From: Methanobacteriota archaeon
Lineage (GTDB): Archaea; Thermoplasmatota; Poseidoniia; Poseidoniales; Poseidoniaceae
Direction: 5' to 3'
Assembly: GCA_018662825.1 (NCBI GenBank)
Contig: JABJFI010000106.1
Span: 1 to 50,576, forward strand
DNA: 50,576 bases
The notes beneath the pieces were generated by a model, which saw only the letters and a list, made by a program, of their open reading frames with translations, did not search any database and was not told the DNA's origin. Positions 25,039 through 33,980 of the stretch are shown one piece after another (positions within the stretch are counted from its first letter, which is position 1; each line of letters starts with the position of its first letter). The translations under genes were made by a program, and so were the position numbers.

Positions 25039-25656
25039 TCACTTTATGGCAAAATAAAGGAAACCAAGGATGGCAATAATGCCGCCGATAATGATGGAAT
25101 AGTCAATCAATGAATACGACTGATTGAGGTTTAGTTGAATTATTGTTCCCTCAAAACTTGAACCGGGGATTGTTATTCCATAGGAATTCCATGCATCGTC
25201 AAACTGGTTTTGGTTTCCATTTACTGCATTTCCATGTGCAATTATTTCGACCGCTGAAGTGTTATCTTCAGGTGCTGTCCATGTGAAGTTCCACCAACGA
25301 TGGGTATTTCCTTCACTTGTATGTGTCCAGCCCGCATCGAGATTTTGGACTTGAGTTTCGTTCTCGAATTCAATTGTGCCAGCGGATACAAGCAACCTGA
25401 AACCGCCTTGTGCATTTTCGGAGTGCACATCAATGCTGCTGTTAATTTCCAAGGTGAGGTTAAACGTTTGATTACTTTCAAACAAAGTTGGTACACCGAT
25501 TAGTGAAATTTCAGTTGTATTTGATGCACTTCCATGACACAGGCAACCACCATCAGCGCTTTCTCCTATACCCATTGGATAACTTTGGCTTGGTGTGAGC
25601 CCGAGTGAAGAGACAAAGAGAATGAGTAAACCCAAATGCAGCCGACTTAATCTCAT
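25039..25656 (-). CDS. Secreted, C-terminally anchored Reeler-like protein with CxCH motif
   Basis: The protein has a signal peptide (MRLSRLHLGLLILFVSSLGL), a beta-rich domain and a C-terminal membrane helix (SIIIGGIIAILGFLYFAI) ending in Lys. Just after the signal peptide stands GGCLCHGSASN. The later text has the form of Reeler/choice-of-anchor type domains: EISLIGVPTLFESNQTFNLT, GGFRLLVSAGTIEF and WNFTWTAPEDN. In related domains the start often has a cytochrome c-like CxxCH. Here the spacing is CxCH, so covalent heme is not assured. I start at ATG 25656, where the signal peptide begins; the frame is open to ATG 25722. It converges with ftsZ with no gap. Confidence 0.65.
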   Translation of the reverse strand: MRLSRLHLGLLILFVSSLGLTPSQSYPMGIGESADGGCLCHGSASNTTEISLIGVPTLFESNQTFNLTLEINSSIDVHSENAQGGFRLLVSAGTIEFENETQVQNLDAGWTHTSEGNTHRWWNFTWTAPEDNTSAVEIIAHGNAVNGNQNQFDDAWNSYGITIPGSSFEGTIIQLNLNQSYSLIDYSIIIGGIIAILGFLYFAIK

Positions 25657-25965
25657 CTTTACCCAACAACAAGTCATGGTGGGGCTCATATGACTTTTTC
25701 CCTGCCTCATGCACCTTTTCATTGACTTAATTTCGGCGTATTATGCAAAGTATATTTCATCTCAATCCTGGCCTCCATTGTATATTGCATTGCAATAATT
25801 ACTCGTCCAAGCCATGAGTTTACTTTCCAAGTGAATGTATGAAAGGGGCCCTCTGTACAGGCGTCCATACAAAGGGTAGCGTTAGCAGCGACCCACCGAA
25901 TGCCCATCAAACGCAATGGTGTCACGAGGGTAATTTCGATTTTGGCCAATCGGGTGAATGCTAAT
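25657..25965. other. Gene-poor stretch before tRNA-Gly
   Basis: About 309 bases carry no gene that I can support. An antisense frame of 94 codons (25719-26003, minus) spans most of it but runs through the tRNA and shows no recognisable domain. A short GGGGCCC palindrome occurs near 25852. The rest may serve as the upstream region of the neighbouring genes or be decayed sequence. Confidence 0.4.
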
Positions 25966-26037
25966 GCGAGAGTAGTGTAGTGGTTATCACCGGGCGTTAC
26001 CAACGCCTGAACTCGAGTTCGAGTCCCGGTTCTCGCA
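25966..26037 (+). tRNA. tRNA-Gly-like gene with anticodon ACC, possibly degenerate
   Basis: The 72 bases fold as a cloverleaf of glycine type. The acceptor GCGAGAG pairs with TTCTCGC and the discriminator is A. The D-arm GTGTAGTGGTTATCAC is standard for archaeal tRNA-Gly. The anticodon arm GGGCG-TTACCAA-CGCCT places ACC at positions 34-36, where GCC would be expected. The T-arm TCGAG-TTCGAGT-CCCGG has an A-C mismatch at 52-62 and a T-G pair at 49-65. A34 tRNAs are not normally used for glycine. The gene is either a mutated or decaying copy or an odd functional tRNA. A T-rich stretch follows at 26040-26057. Confidence 0.75.
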
Positions 26038-26097
26038 CTCTATTATTTTCTTTTATTCATGGCATTAGTCTAAATGCTAGTAAAAAGACGCAGTAAT

Positions 26098-29000
26098 ATG
26101 TCAAAAGGTACTACGATTGTAGTTTGTCTTTTGATGGTTGGAACTATTTTTGCTTCAGGTATTGGATTTGAAGATCAGAAAGTGATTTCCCAAGAAGGCA
26201 TAATTTCCTACACTGAAGATACTTCAAATTGGTCTGTAAATCCTTCATCGGGCCCTAGTGAAGGAGGTACTAATCTTACAATAACTGGTAGTGGATTTTC
26301 ATCATTATTAGATAATGTCACTCTTCCCGAAGAGATAGTTCGCTCTTGGACAAATACAACCATTGACAGTATTGGACAGTGGGGCTACGGCAACTCATTG
26401 GCCGTTGATTCAAGCGATAATATCCATATTTCTTATTATGATGAAGTCAATGGAGATCTCAAGTATGTCTCCTATGATGGTAGTTCTTGGAGTACACCGG
26501 CAACCTTAGACAGTACAGGAGATGTGGGCTGGTCACCCTCATTGGTCGTTGATTCAAGCGACAATCTCCACATTTCTTACAATAGTGCCTCAAGTGGGAA
26601 CCTCAAGTATGTCTACAATAATGGTAGTTCTTGGAGCATACCGGTAATCCTCGACACATGTTCATGCGGCCAACAGAACTCATTGGCCGTTGATTCAAGC
26701 GACAATCCTCATATTTCTTACCTTGATGCAGATATTACGGATCTCATGTATATCTCCTATAATGGTAGCTCTTGGGGAACACCGACAACCCTAGACAGTT
26801 CAGGATCTGTGGGCGGCGCCATCTCATTGGCCATTGATTCAAACGATAATATCCATATTTCCTACAATGATGGCACCAATAGTAAACTCAAGTATATTTC
26901 CTATGATGGCAGTTCTTGGGGCACAATACATGGAGTATCTGGTTCAGGAAATGTTGGCTACACTTCATTAGCCGTTGATTCAAGCGACAATATCCATATT
27001 TCTTACATCCAAAGCGGGTTTCTCAAGTATATCTCCTACAATGGCAGTTTTTGGGGTATACCGGGCGGTTCTTGGGCCATACCGGCAACCATAGACAGTA
27101 TAGGAAGCGGGGGTGAGTGGGCACCATTAGCCGTTGATTCAAGCGACAATCTCCATGTTTCTTACTATGATGTCACCAATAAAGACCTCAAGTATGCAAC
27201 CTATGATGGCAGTTCTTGGAGCACATCGGCAACCATAGACAGTATAGGAGATGTAGGTGGGTTGGCATCATTAGCCGTTGATTCAAGCGACAATCTCCAT
27301 GTTTCTTACTATGATGGCACTAATGGAGATCTCAAATATGCAAAATATTCCAGCAATCCAATAATAATTGAAGGACCAATTGCTCATTGGAAACTCGATG
27401 AATTATCAGGGATTCTTGTTGATTCAAGTGGAAATGGATGGAATGGCACTGCCTATAATAATCCAACCTTTGGTGTAGATGGTAAGGTTGGAACAGGGTT
27501 GAATTTCGATGGAGATGCGCATGTCAACATTTCGAATGATGGATTTGAGAAGGAGCGGGGGACCATCGCTTTATGGTATCAGATCAAGAACTGGAGTACT
27601 GACAATCACCAGCGCCATTTCGTAACTGATATAGGCATAAATCCTCCACCTAACTCCGTCCGTCACGCAACTCGGTTGTTATCTAATGGCTCACTAGACA
27701 TCTGGGAATACGGTAGTGGGGGTTTACAATTTAGCACACCTCCACTTCTATGGAATGATGACCAGTGGTATCATCTCGCATTTATGTGGGACTCGAGTGG
27801 AATATCAATACTTCGTGATGGAGCAATAGTTGGCCAGACCAATCAGAACGGTTCTTTTAGCTATGACGCAGCCAACTCAATGATTGGTAACGCCATCTAC
27901 GATATTGCATATAATAGTGGTACTGGAATCGGTGCTGCTGAAGGTGTTATAGATGATGTATATTTTTATGACCGCACTTTATCACTTAATGAAATACAAG
28001 ATTATTACTATGCTACTTCAGGTCCAATCGCTCATTGGAACTTTGATGAAATTGGACCACGCAATTGGGCTACTTCTACACTCAATTCAACTGGAACTTT
28101 AGGCACACACACTTCATTAGTTGTAGATTCCAATGATGAGATTCATGTATCATATTATGATACAACAAATACAAATCTGAATTATGCTCATTTTGACGGT
28201 AGTTCTTGGACACATTCCGTTATCGATACCTATTTTGTTGGTGAATACAATTCAATTGCAGTCGATTCAAATGATAATGTTCATATTTCATATTATGACT
28301 CATACAATGTAGATCTGAATTATGCATACTTTGACGGCAGTACCTGGTCGGTTTCGACCGTTGATACCGCGGGGGATGTTGGAAAAGATTCCTCTATTGC
28401 TATTGATTCCAATAATGATATACATATCTCATATTATGATGAGACAAATGATGATTTGAAGTACGCATTTGGAGTCGGCAGTGGAGTCAGTGTAACTTGG
28501 TCGATTTCAACCGTTGATAGTGTAGGCGATGTTGGTGATTATTCCTCCATTGCAGTGAATTCTTCGAATAATGCACATATCACTTATCTAGATGTTAGCA
28601 ATGAAAATTTGAAATATGCTTACTACAATGGCAACTCTTGGATAAATTCAACAATCAATTCAGGAGGGAGAGTAGATCATCAAACCTCTATAGCAATTGA
28701 TAGTTCTGATAAGATTCATGTTTCGTATTTTGATAATCAAAATAACAATTTGAATTATGCATATTACAATGGTAACTCTTGGGCAACCTCAACCATTGAT
28801 ACAGGAGGAGGCACAGGGTCTTCAACTGCTGTCGGGTTTCATTCCTCAATCGTTGTTGAAACTAATGGGAGGGCGTATATTTCGTATCAGGATATCACAA
28901 ATAGTGATTTGAAATATGCATTTTACGACGGTAATCAATGGTCGAGTACAACTGTGGAATCTATTGGTACTGTAGGTGATTACACATCTATTGGAATTGA

Positions 29001-32000
29001 TTCAAATGAAGAGATTCACATCTCTTATCGAGATTCCACTAATGACGACCTCAAGTATGCAAAAACCTCTCGTGATTATCTTTCCGACAGTTCTGGAAAT
29101 GGCCATGACGGCACATGTTCGACTACCACCTGTCCGTCATGGCATCCAAGCTATGGGAGAATGTGGACTGGAGCAATGTCGTTTGATGGAATTGACGATA
29201 ATGTTGACCTAAATTTCCGTTTCAATTCTCTACCACCGACTGGTTTCTCAACATGTATGTGGGTCAAAAACGATCGTTCAACCTTTTCCAATGCTAATGT
29301 GATATGGGGTACTGATGGCGGTGATGAGTGGAAAATAGTCCTTTCAACAGATGGTTCAATACAAACTTACATTCGTGGTACAGGCGGTGATGCAACCGCT
29401 TCTATGGAGAATTTTTCTGTGAGGATTGGTGGTAGTTTTTGGTGGCATCATGTTTGTTCCGTATATGATGTTAATTTAGGTGAATTACAATTGTATATTG
29501 ATGGTACAATCGGTAATACAGCTTATGTAAATCTAACTGGATTTAATCAAGGTGTAAATCAATTTCTTGGTTGCATGAGTCAAGTTAGTAGCCAAACCTG
29601 TCGTACAGATTATGACAATTTCAAAGGAAGAATTGAGGATGTTCGAATCTATGACCATGCTTTATCACCTAGCGAAATACAAGATTACTATATTGCCAAT
29701 ACCGAGCCATGGGGTCATTATACATTGGATGAAATAACCTTCGGTAATCATGTTCTGGATTCATCCGAAGGAGCGTTTCGTCAGGCAGGTAATGTTTTTG
29801 GTACACCAACTGAAGTTCCTGGAAAGATTGACATTGCTTTGAACTTTGATGGGATTGGCGATAATGATTCACTCGATCTTGGTAATGGTGCTACTGAAAG
29901 AATTATTCAATATGGTGCGATGACTTTTTCGACTTGGGTGAATGTTGAGCCAGGAATTACAGGAGACCCATATATTGCTAGTTTAGGTAAAGGAAATAGC
30001 AACTTAGGCTCATTGATTGGTTTAACAATCGCACCTAATGGGACTGTGCGCTTTTTTACACCATCTACAACAATGATTTACCCTATGATTTGGTCAACAA
30101 CTTCGATTGATGATGGTACATGGCATCAAGTTACTGCAACGTTAGAAGTTACAAATAATGTAGTAGAAATTAAATTATTTATTGATGGTATTTTAGAATC
30201 AAGCCTTTCAGGATTCCAATGGGATACATTTCAGTCAAATGAGGATTATTCGACTAATTTCTTTATTGGAACAATGAACGCTTATTCACCGAGTGCGCGA
30301 CTTCAACAATACTTTGATGGGAAATTGGATGATATTTGGTTGTTTACTCATGTTTTGAACAATACTGAAGTTGCTGAACATTATGGTTTCAATCTAACTT
30401 CAAACCAGACGCCATCTAAACTTTCAATACAATTCGGAGATTATGGCAATGTCACCGCAGATATCGTAAATGATACTACAATCACATTGGTCGCACCATC
30501 CGGTCCACCAACTGGAGGAGTTGTGAATCTCACAATGTGGCTAACAGACAACTATAGTATTGAGTTACCATTTGATTTCACTTATACCTATGATGACCCT
30601 GATAGAGATCTTGATGGAATAATAGATTCAATTGATAATTGTCCTGATGATTGGGGCAATTCCACAATTGGAAGTACTGGGTGTCCAGATGACGATGGAG
30701 ATGGATACAACAATTCAGATGATGACTTCCCTACTGATCCTGGAGAATGGAGTGATGGAGATGGGGATGGAGTAGGCGATAATGGCGATGCATTCCCTCA
30801 AGATGAGGATGAAACCGAAGATTCTGATAATGATGGAGTCGGTGATAATGGCGATGCGTTCCCATTGGATGAAAATGAAACTGTAGACAGTGATGGTGAT
30901 GGTATTGGCGATAATGCTGATGAATATCCTGAATTAAATAATTTCAATGATACAGATGGAGACAGCTTTTTCGATATTGAAGATGCATTCCCCTATGACT
31001 CATCACAATGGAGCGATTATGATGGCGATGGTCATGGAGATAATCTTGAAGGAAATGATTCGGATGTATTCATCCACAACATAACCCAATGGTCTGATAG
31101 TGACGGTGATGGGTTTGGAGACAATTGGGGTAATTCCTCATGGAATGCGACACGACTCTTTGTATGGCCAGGGGAATTTGTTGAAGGTGCAGAGTTAGCA
31201 GATCATTGCCCAACACAATTTGGTAATTCTTCAGCAGATGGATTCTATGGCTGTCCAGATGATGACAAAGATGGAATTGCAAATATGTATGATAATTCAA
31301 CCGATGATGAAAACGAAACAACACAAATTGATACTGACGGAGATGGAGTTTGGGACTCAGAGGATCTATGTCCTTCAACTGTTCCAGGTGGATTTGTTGG
31401 CCTAGATGGATGTATACTTGATGCAGATGGGGATGGAGTGGACGATCTAAATGATAGGTGTGCAAATACTCCACAATACATAATTGTCAATGTTGAAGGT
31501 TGTGAGATTGTAAAAGAACCTGAAGAGGAAACTGAAACCTACATGGAACAGTTACTTGCTGGTGATGAAGGAACTGTATTCAAAACGGTTGGTTATGGTG
31601 CAATACTAATTGCAGTTCTCGGGTTTATGCAAACAAATTTCGTTGCTGCAATGCTACCTGATGCATTTAGATGGGTTCAAGTCTTTAGGAAGAAATCTAA
31701 ATTAAGCACTGAAGAAGAACAAGAACTTGGATATTTGCAATCTGTTGTACAAGCCTATTATTACGATTCAGAAATTATGCATGAAGAACTACATCAATTA
31801 AAGTCTGATCTTACTGCACGATATACAAATAGTGAATTGAAAAAGGCCACTAGAGAGAAAATAAATACTTTGATTGCTGATTTACTAGAAATGGATAATT
31901 CTGAATTGAAGCGTATAGCCCACAATGATGCATACTTTGGACTAGCAGGTACAATCGATACAAAAGAGCGTTCAGAAATGTTGTCACAAGATTTGGCTAT

Positions 32001-32190
32001 GAGGATAGATGATACTGATCAATTCCAAGATGAAGGCCAAGAAATCTATGATACAAATATTCCAAGAGATTCGGCAGTAGGAGAAATCAATAAAGTTGAT
32101 GGTTACGAATATCTTGAATGGCCATCAAATAGTGGACGTTGGTTTATTCGAAATCAAAGAACTGAACATTGGGAAGAATGGAGAGATTAA
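26098..32190 (+). CDS. Giant anchored surface protein with nested TIG, propeller and LamG domains
   Basis: The protein has about 2030 residues. A signal peptide (TTIVVCLLMVGTIFASGIGF) starts it at ATG 26098; ATG 26074 adds eight residues. The first half of a TIG domain (SSGPSEGGTNLTITGSGF) lies at 26227-26313. Seven repeats of the SLAVDSSDNLHISYYD type follow (26344-27357), then LamG 1 (27379-28020). LamG 2 begins with IAHWNFDEIG at 28027 and is interrupted by seven more repeats (28057-29073). It resumes with LSDSSGNGHDGT and runs to about 29697. LamG 3 is about 29704-30400. The second half of the TIG domain (ITLVAPSGPPTGGVVNLT) is at about 30409-30600. Asp-rich thrombospondin-3-like Ca2+ repeats run from 30601 to about 31520. 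A membrane segment (about 31591-31650) and a helical tail ending in a WW-like WPSNSGRWFIRNQRTEHWEE complete it. Base composition looks more AT-rich than neighbours. An adhesin or glycan-binding role is inferred. Confidence 0.82.
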   Translation: MSKGTTIVVCLLMVGTIFASGIGFEDQKVISQEGIISYTEDTSNWSVNPSSGPSEGGTNLTITGSGFSSLLDNVTLPEEIVRSWTNTTIDSIGQWGYGNSLAVDSSDNIHISYYDEVNGDLKYVSYDGSSWSTPATLDSTGDVGWSPSLVVDSSDNLHISYNSASSGNLKYVYNNGSSWSIPVILDTCSCGQQNSLAVDSSDNPHISYLDADITDLMYISYNGSSWGTPTTLDSSGSVGGAISLAIDSNDNIHISYNDGTNSKLKYISYDGSSWGTIHGVSGSGNVGYTSLAVDSSDNIHISYIQSGFLKYISYNGSFWGIPGGSWAIPATIDSIGSGGEWAPLAVDSSDNLHVSYYDVTNKDLKYATYDGSSWSTSATIDSIGDVGGLASLAVDSSDNLHVSYYDGTNGDLKYAKYSSNPIIIEGPIAHWKLDELSGILVDSSGNGWNGTAYNNPTFGVDGKVGTGLNFDGDAHVNISNDGFEKERGTIALWYQIKNWSTDNHQRHFVTDIGINPPPNSVRHATRLLSNGSLDIWEYGSGGLQFSTPPLLWNDDQWYHLAFMWDSSGISILRDGAIVGQTNQNGSFSYDAANSMIGNAIYDIAYNSGTGIGAAEGVIDDVYFYDRTLSLNEIQDYYYATSGPIAHWNFDEIGPRNWATSTLNSTGTLGTHTSLVVDSNDEIHVSYYDTTNTNLNYAHFDGSSWTHSVIDTYFVGEYNSIAVDSNDNVHISYYDSYNVDLNYAYFDGSTWSVSTVDTAGDVGKDSSIAIDSNNDIHISYYDETNDDLKYAFGVGSGVSVTWSISTVDSVGDVGDYSSIAVNSSNNAHITYLDVSNENLKYAYYNGNSWINSTINSGGRVDHQTSIAIDSSDKIHVSYFDNQNNNLNYAYYNGNSWATSTIDTGGGTGSSTAVGFHSSIVVETNGRAYISYQDITNSDLKYAFYDGNQWSSTTVESIGTVGDYTSIGIDSNEEIHISYRDSTNDDLKYAKTSRDYLSDSSGNGHDGTCSTTTCPSWHPSYGRMWTGAMSFDGIDDNVDLNFRFNSLPPTGFSTCMWVKNDRSTFSNANVIWGTDGGDEWKIVLSTDGSIQTYIRGTGGDATASMENFSVRIGGSFWWHHVCSVYDVNLGELQLYIDGTIGNTAYVNLTGFNQGVNQFLGCMSQVSSQTCRTDYDNFKGRIEDVRIYDHALSPSEIQDYYIANTEPWGHYTLDEITFGNHVLDSSEGAFRQAGNVFGTPTEVPGKIDIALNFDGIGDNDSLDLGNGATERIIQYGAMTFSTWVNVEPGITGDPYIASLGKGNSNLGSLIGLTIAPNGTVRFFTPSTTMIYPMIWSTTSIDDGTWHQVTATLEVTNNVVEIKLFIDGILESSLSGFQWDTFQSNEDYSTNFFIGTMNAYSPSARLQQYFDGKLDDIWLFTHVLNNTEVAEHYGFNLTSNQTPSKLSIQFGDYGNVTADIVNDTTITLVAPSGPPTGGVVNLTMWLTDNYSIELPFDFTYTYDDPDRDLDGIIDSIDNCPDDWGNSTIGSTGCPDDDGDGYNNSDDDFPTDPGEWSDGDGDGVGDNGDAFPQDEDETEDSDNDGVGDNGDAFPLDENETVDSDGDGIGDNADEYPELNNFNDTDGDSFFDIEDAFPYDSSQWSDYDGDGHGDNLEGNDSDVFIHNITQWSDSDGDGFGDNWGNSSWNATRLFVWPGEFVEGAELADHCPTQFGNSSADGFYGCPDDDKDGIANMYDNSTDDENETTQIDTDGDGVWDSEDLCPSTVPGGFVGLDGCILDADGDGVDDLNDRCANTPQYIIVNVEGCEIVKEPEEETETYMEQLLAGDEGTVFKTVGYGAILIAVLGFMQTNFVAAMLPDAFRWVQVFRKKSKLSTEEEQELGYLQSVVQAYYYDSEIMHEELHQLKSDLTARYTNSELKKATREKINTLIADLLEMDNSELKRIAHNDAYFGLAGTIDTKERSEMLSQDLAMRIDDTDQFQDEGQEIYDTNIPRDSAVGEINKVDGYEYLEWPSNSGRWFIRNQRTEHWEEWRD
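26344..27357 (+). repeat. First block of seven propeller repeats
   Basis: Seven tandem units of roughly 45-55 residues (about 135-165 bases) share the pattern SLAVDSSDNxHISYYD, DLKY and YDGSSWS. Several units are close to identical in DNA, for example around 27127-27160 and 27270-27305. Seven units are the number expected for a closed seven-bladed beta-propeller. Confidence 0.8.
28057..29073 (+). repeat. Second block of seven propeller repeats
   Basis: Seven further units follow the same scheme as the first block (SIAIDSNxDIHISYYD, NLNYAYYNG, NSWxxSTID). They differ more from each other in DNA. The block sits inside the second LamG domain, between IAHWNFDEIG and LSDSSGNGHDG. Confidence 0.78.
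30601..31520 (+). repeat. Thrombospondin type 3-like calcium repeats
   Basis: Repeated Asp-rich units such as DSDNDGVGDNGDAFPLDENE and DTDGDGVWDSEDLCPST give the DxDxDGxxD ladder of calcium-binding thrombospondin-3 repeats. They form a probable rigid stalk between the nested head and the membrane segment. Confidence 0.85.
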
Positions 32191-32270
32191 TCCCATTCAA
32201 TTGGTTGAAATTGCTTCATGGACATCGTCATGAGTTGAAAGTGGAAAAACACCTAATTCGTCAGATACGA

Positions 32271-32287
32271 GTACTGTCAGCCAGTAC
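32271..32287. terminator. Hairpin between convergent genes
   Basis: GTACTG and CAGTAC form a six-base stem with a five-base loop in the 118-base gap where the giant surface protein gene and the osmC-like gene converge. It may serve as a terminator in either direction, but no T-run is adjacent. Confidence 0.3.
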
Positions 32288-32308
32288 ACTGCCTACCGTC
32301 TGTATCGT

Positions 32309-32692
32309 TTAATCTCGGTGAATAACGACTTTTGACGTCATCTCTACATCGATGAACATGTTCGATACACTGCAAAGTTTCTCATGGCTTTTAGCGACAA
32401 TTCGCTCAAATAGTTTTTCTGGCACATCACCTTCGACATGGTATGTCATTTCTACTGTTTTGAAAACTCGTGGTGATTGCTCTGCACGCGTACTGTCAAG
32501 TTCAACCCACACCTTGGTAAATGGACGCTCTTTTAGACCAATGACTACATCTACTAATGAGCATGCTCCTATCATTTGAAGTGTTATTTGCATTGGTGAA
32601 GGGCCATCTTCCCAATCAAGTTCAATGCTTTGCCCATTTGCATTTGTGCATAAAAGCCCATTTCCGCCGGTCCAATCTACCCGTCCTCGCAT
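32309..32692 (-). CDS. OsmC/Ohr family peroxiredoxin-like protein
   Basis: OsmC-type proteins reduce organic hydroperoxides with a pair of cysteines. Both are present: Cys44 in MIGACSLVDVV and Cys107 in EKLCSVSNMF. The N-terminal strand region (VDWTGGNGLLC, DWEDGPSPMQ) and the length of 127 residues match short archaeal OsmC proteins. It is divergent from icd with a 58-base gap. It may protect against peroxide stress in sunlit surface water, which is inference. Confidence 0.85.
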   Translation of the reverse strand: MRGRVDWTGGNGLLCTNANGQSIELDWEDGPSPMQITLQMIGACSLVDVVIGLKERPFTKVWVELDSTRAEQSPRVFKTVEMTYHVEGDVPEKLFERIVAKSHEKLCSVSNMFIDVEMTSKVVIHRD

Positions 32693-32750
32693 GGAGGTCC
32701 GTGGGGCGGTTCATTCTTGAAGGGGATGCATCTGCGTCAGTTTGATTGCC

Positions 32751-33977
32751 ATGACAGGAACGCCAGTTACATTGAACAACGGTAAACTTCACATTCCAAA
32801 TGACCCAATTATCCACTACATCGAAGGCGATGGGATTGGTATTGATATTACACCGGTAATGATGAAGGTCGTGGATGCGGCTGTTTCAAAATCTTATGGT
32901 GGTGAAAAAGGGATTGTTTGGTCTGAAGTTCTTGCTGGCGAAAAAGCATTCAATGCAACTGGAGAATGGTTGCCTCAAGCAACATTGGACGCAATGCGAA
33001 CTGGTTTGGTTTCGATAAAGGGGCCATTGACTACACCTGTAGGTGGGGGGATTCGTTCCTTGAATGTGGCTTTGAGACAGAAACTCGACTTGTATGCTTG
33101 TGTTCGCCCCGTTCGTTGGTATGATGGCACACCATCTCCAGTAAAATCGCCTGGTGATGTAGACATGATTATTTTTAGAGAAAACAGCGAGGACGTCTAT
33201 GCTGGTATCGAATGGGAAGCAGGTAGTGATGAAGTAAAGAAAGTCATTGATTTCTTGCAAAATGAAATGGGTGTTGATAAAATTCGATTCCCTAACACTT
33301 CAGGAATTGGCATTAAACCAATTTCGCAAGAAGGAACTGCACGTATCGTTCGAGCTGCATTCCAATATGCCATTGATAACGATAAAGAAAGTGTAACACT
33401 TGTTCACAAAGGAAACATCATGAAATTTACCGAGGGCGGATTCCGTGATTGGGGATATTCAATTGCCAAGGATGAATTTGGCGCTGTTGAACTTGATGGT
33501 GGTCCTTGGTGCACTCTTCAAAACCCAAAAACAGGCAACACGATTCTTGTTAAAGACGTCATTGCAGACGCAATGTTACAGCAAATTATTACTCGGCCTG
33601 CTGAATATTCAGTATTGACAACAATGAATCTGAATGGCGATTATATCTCCGATGCATTGGCTGCACAAGTTGGTGGAATTGGTATCGCCCCAGGTGCGAA
33701 TATTAACTATGACACTGGCATTTCAATCTTTGAAGCGACACACGGCACTGCACCAAAATACACTGGCCAGAACAAAGTCAATCCAGGTTCTCTTATCCTT
33801 TCTGCAGAAATGATGCTTCGGCATATGGGCTGGATTGAAGCGGCTGATTTAATCGTCAAAGGAATGGAAGGAGCGATTTCTGCTAAGACGGTCACCTATG
33901 ACTTTGAGCGTTTGATGGACGATGCAACTCTTCTCTCTTGCAGTGCCTTCGGCGATGCAATGATTACTCACATGTGA
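32751..33977 (+). CDS. icd: Isocitrate dehydrogenase (NADP-type)
   Basis: Icd oxidises isocitrate to 2-oxoglutarate and CO2 in the TCA cycle. The sequence contains [16 protein letters not shown], the substrate loop [53 protein letters not shown] and the metal/cofactor region [20 protein letters not shown] with ATHGTAPKY. These are features of the prokaryotic homodimeric enzyme. The K..Y-type residues after THGTAPKY favour NADP, but this is not certain. I start at ATG 32751; TTG 32742 is also in frame. The 408-residue length is normal. Confidence 0.94.
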   Translation: MTGTPVTLNNGKLHIPNDPIIHYIEGDGIGIDITPVMMKVVDAAVSKSYGGEKGIVWSEVLAGEKAFNATGEWLPQATLDAMRTGLVSIKGPLTTPVGGGIRSLNVALRQKLDLYACVRPVRWYDGTPSPVKSPGDVDMIIFRENSEDVYAGIEWEAGSDEVKKVIDFLQNEMGVDKIRFPNTSGIGIKPISQEGTARIVRAAFQYAIDNDKESVTLVHKGNIMKFTEGGFRDWGYSIAKDEFGAVELDGGPWCTLQNPKTGNTILVKDVIADAMLQQIITRPAEYSVLTTMNLNGDYISDALAAQVGGIGIAPGANINYDTGISIFEATHGTAPKYTGQNKVNPGSLILSAEMMLRHMGWIEAADLIVKGMEGAISAKTVTYDFERLMDDATLLSCSAFGDAMITHM

Positions 33978-33980
33978 GTA

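Noticed and set aside
25719-26003. Antisense frame of 94 codons ending at the start of the 25039 gene frame (ATGA-type overlap)
   Set aside because: It runs through the tRNA-Gly gene, has no recognisable domain, and the neighbour gene more likely starts at 25656. A decayed gene is possible but not supported.
26340-27360. Regular DNA repeats that might be taken for a CRISPR array or a direct-repeat element
   Set aside because: The period is about 140 bases, there are no unique spacers, and the repeats are in frame within one long coding region as propeller blades.
31070-31474. Minus-strand frame of 134 codons opposite the calcium repeats
   Set aside because: It is rich in His, Leu and Gln only because it mirrors the Asp-rich repeat codons of the other strand.
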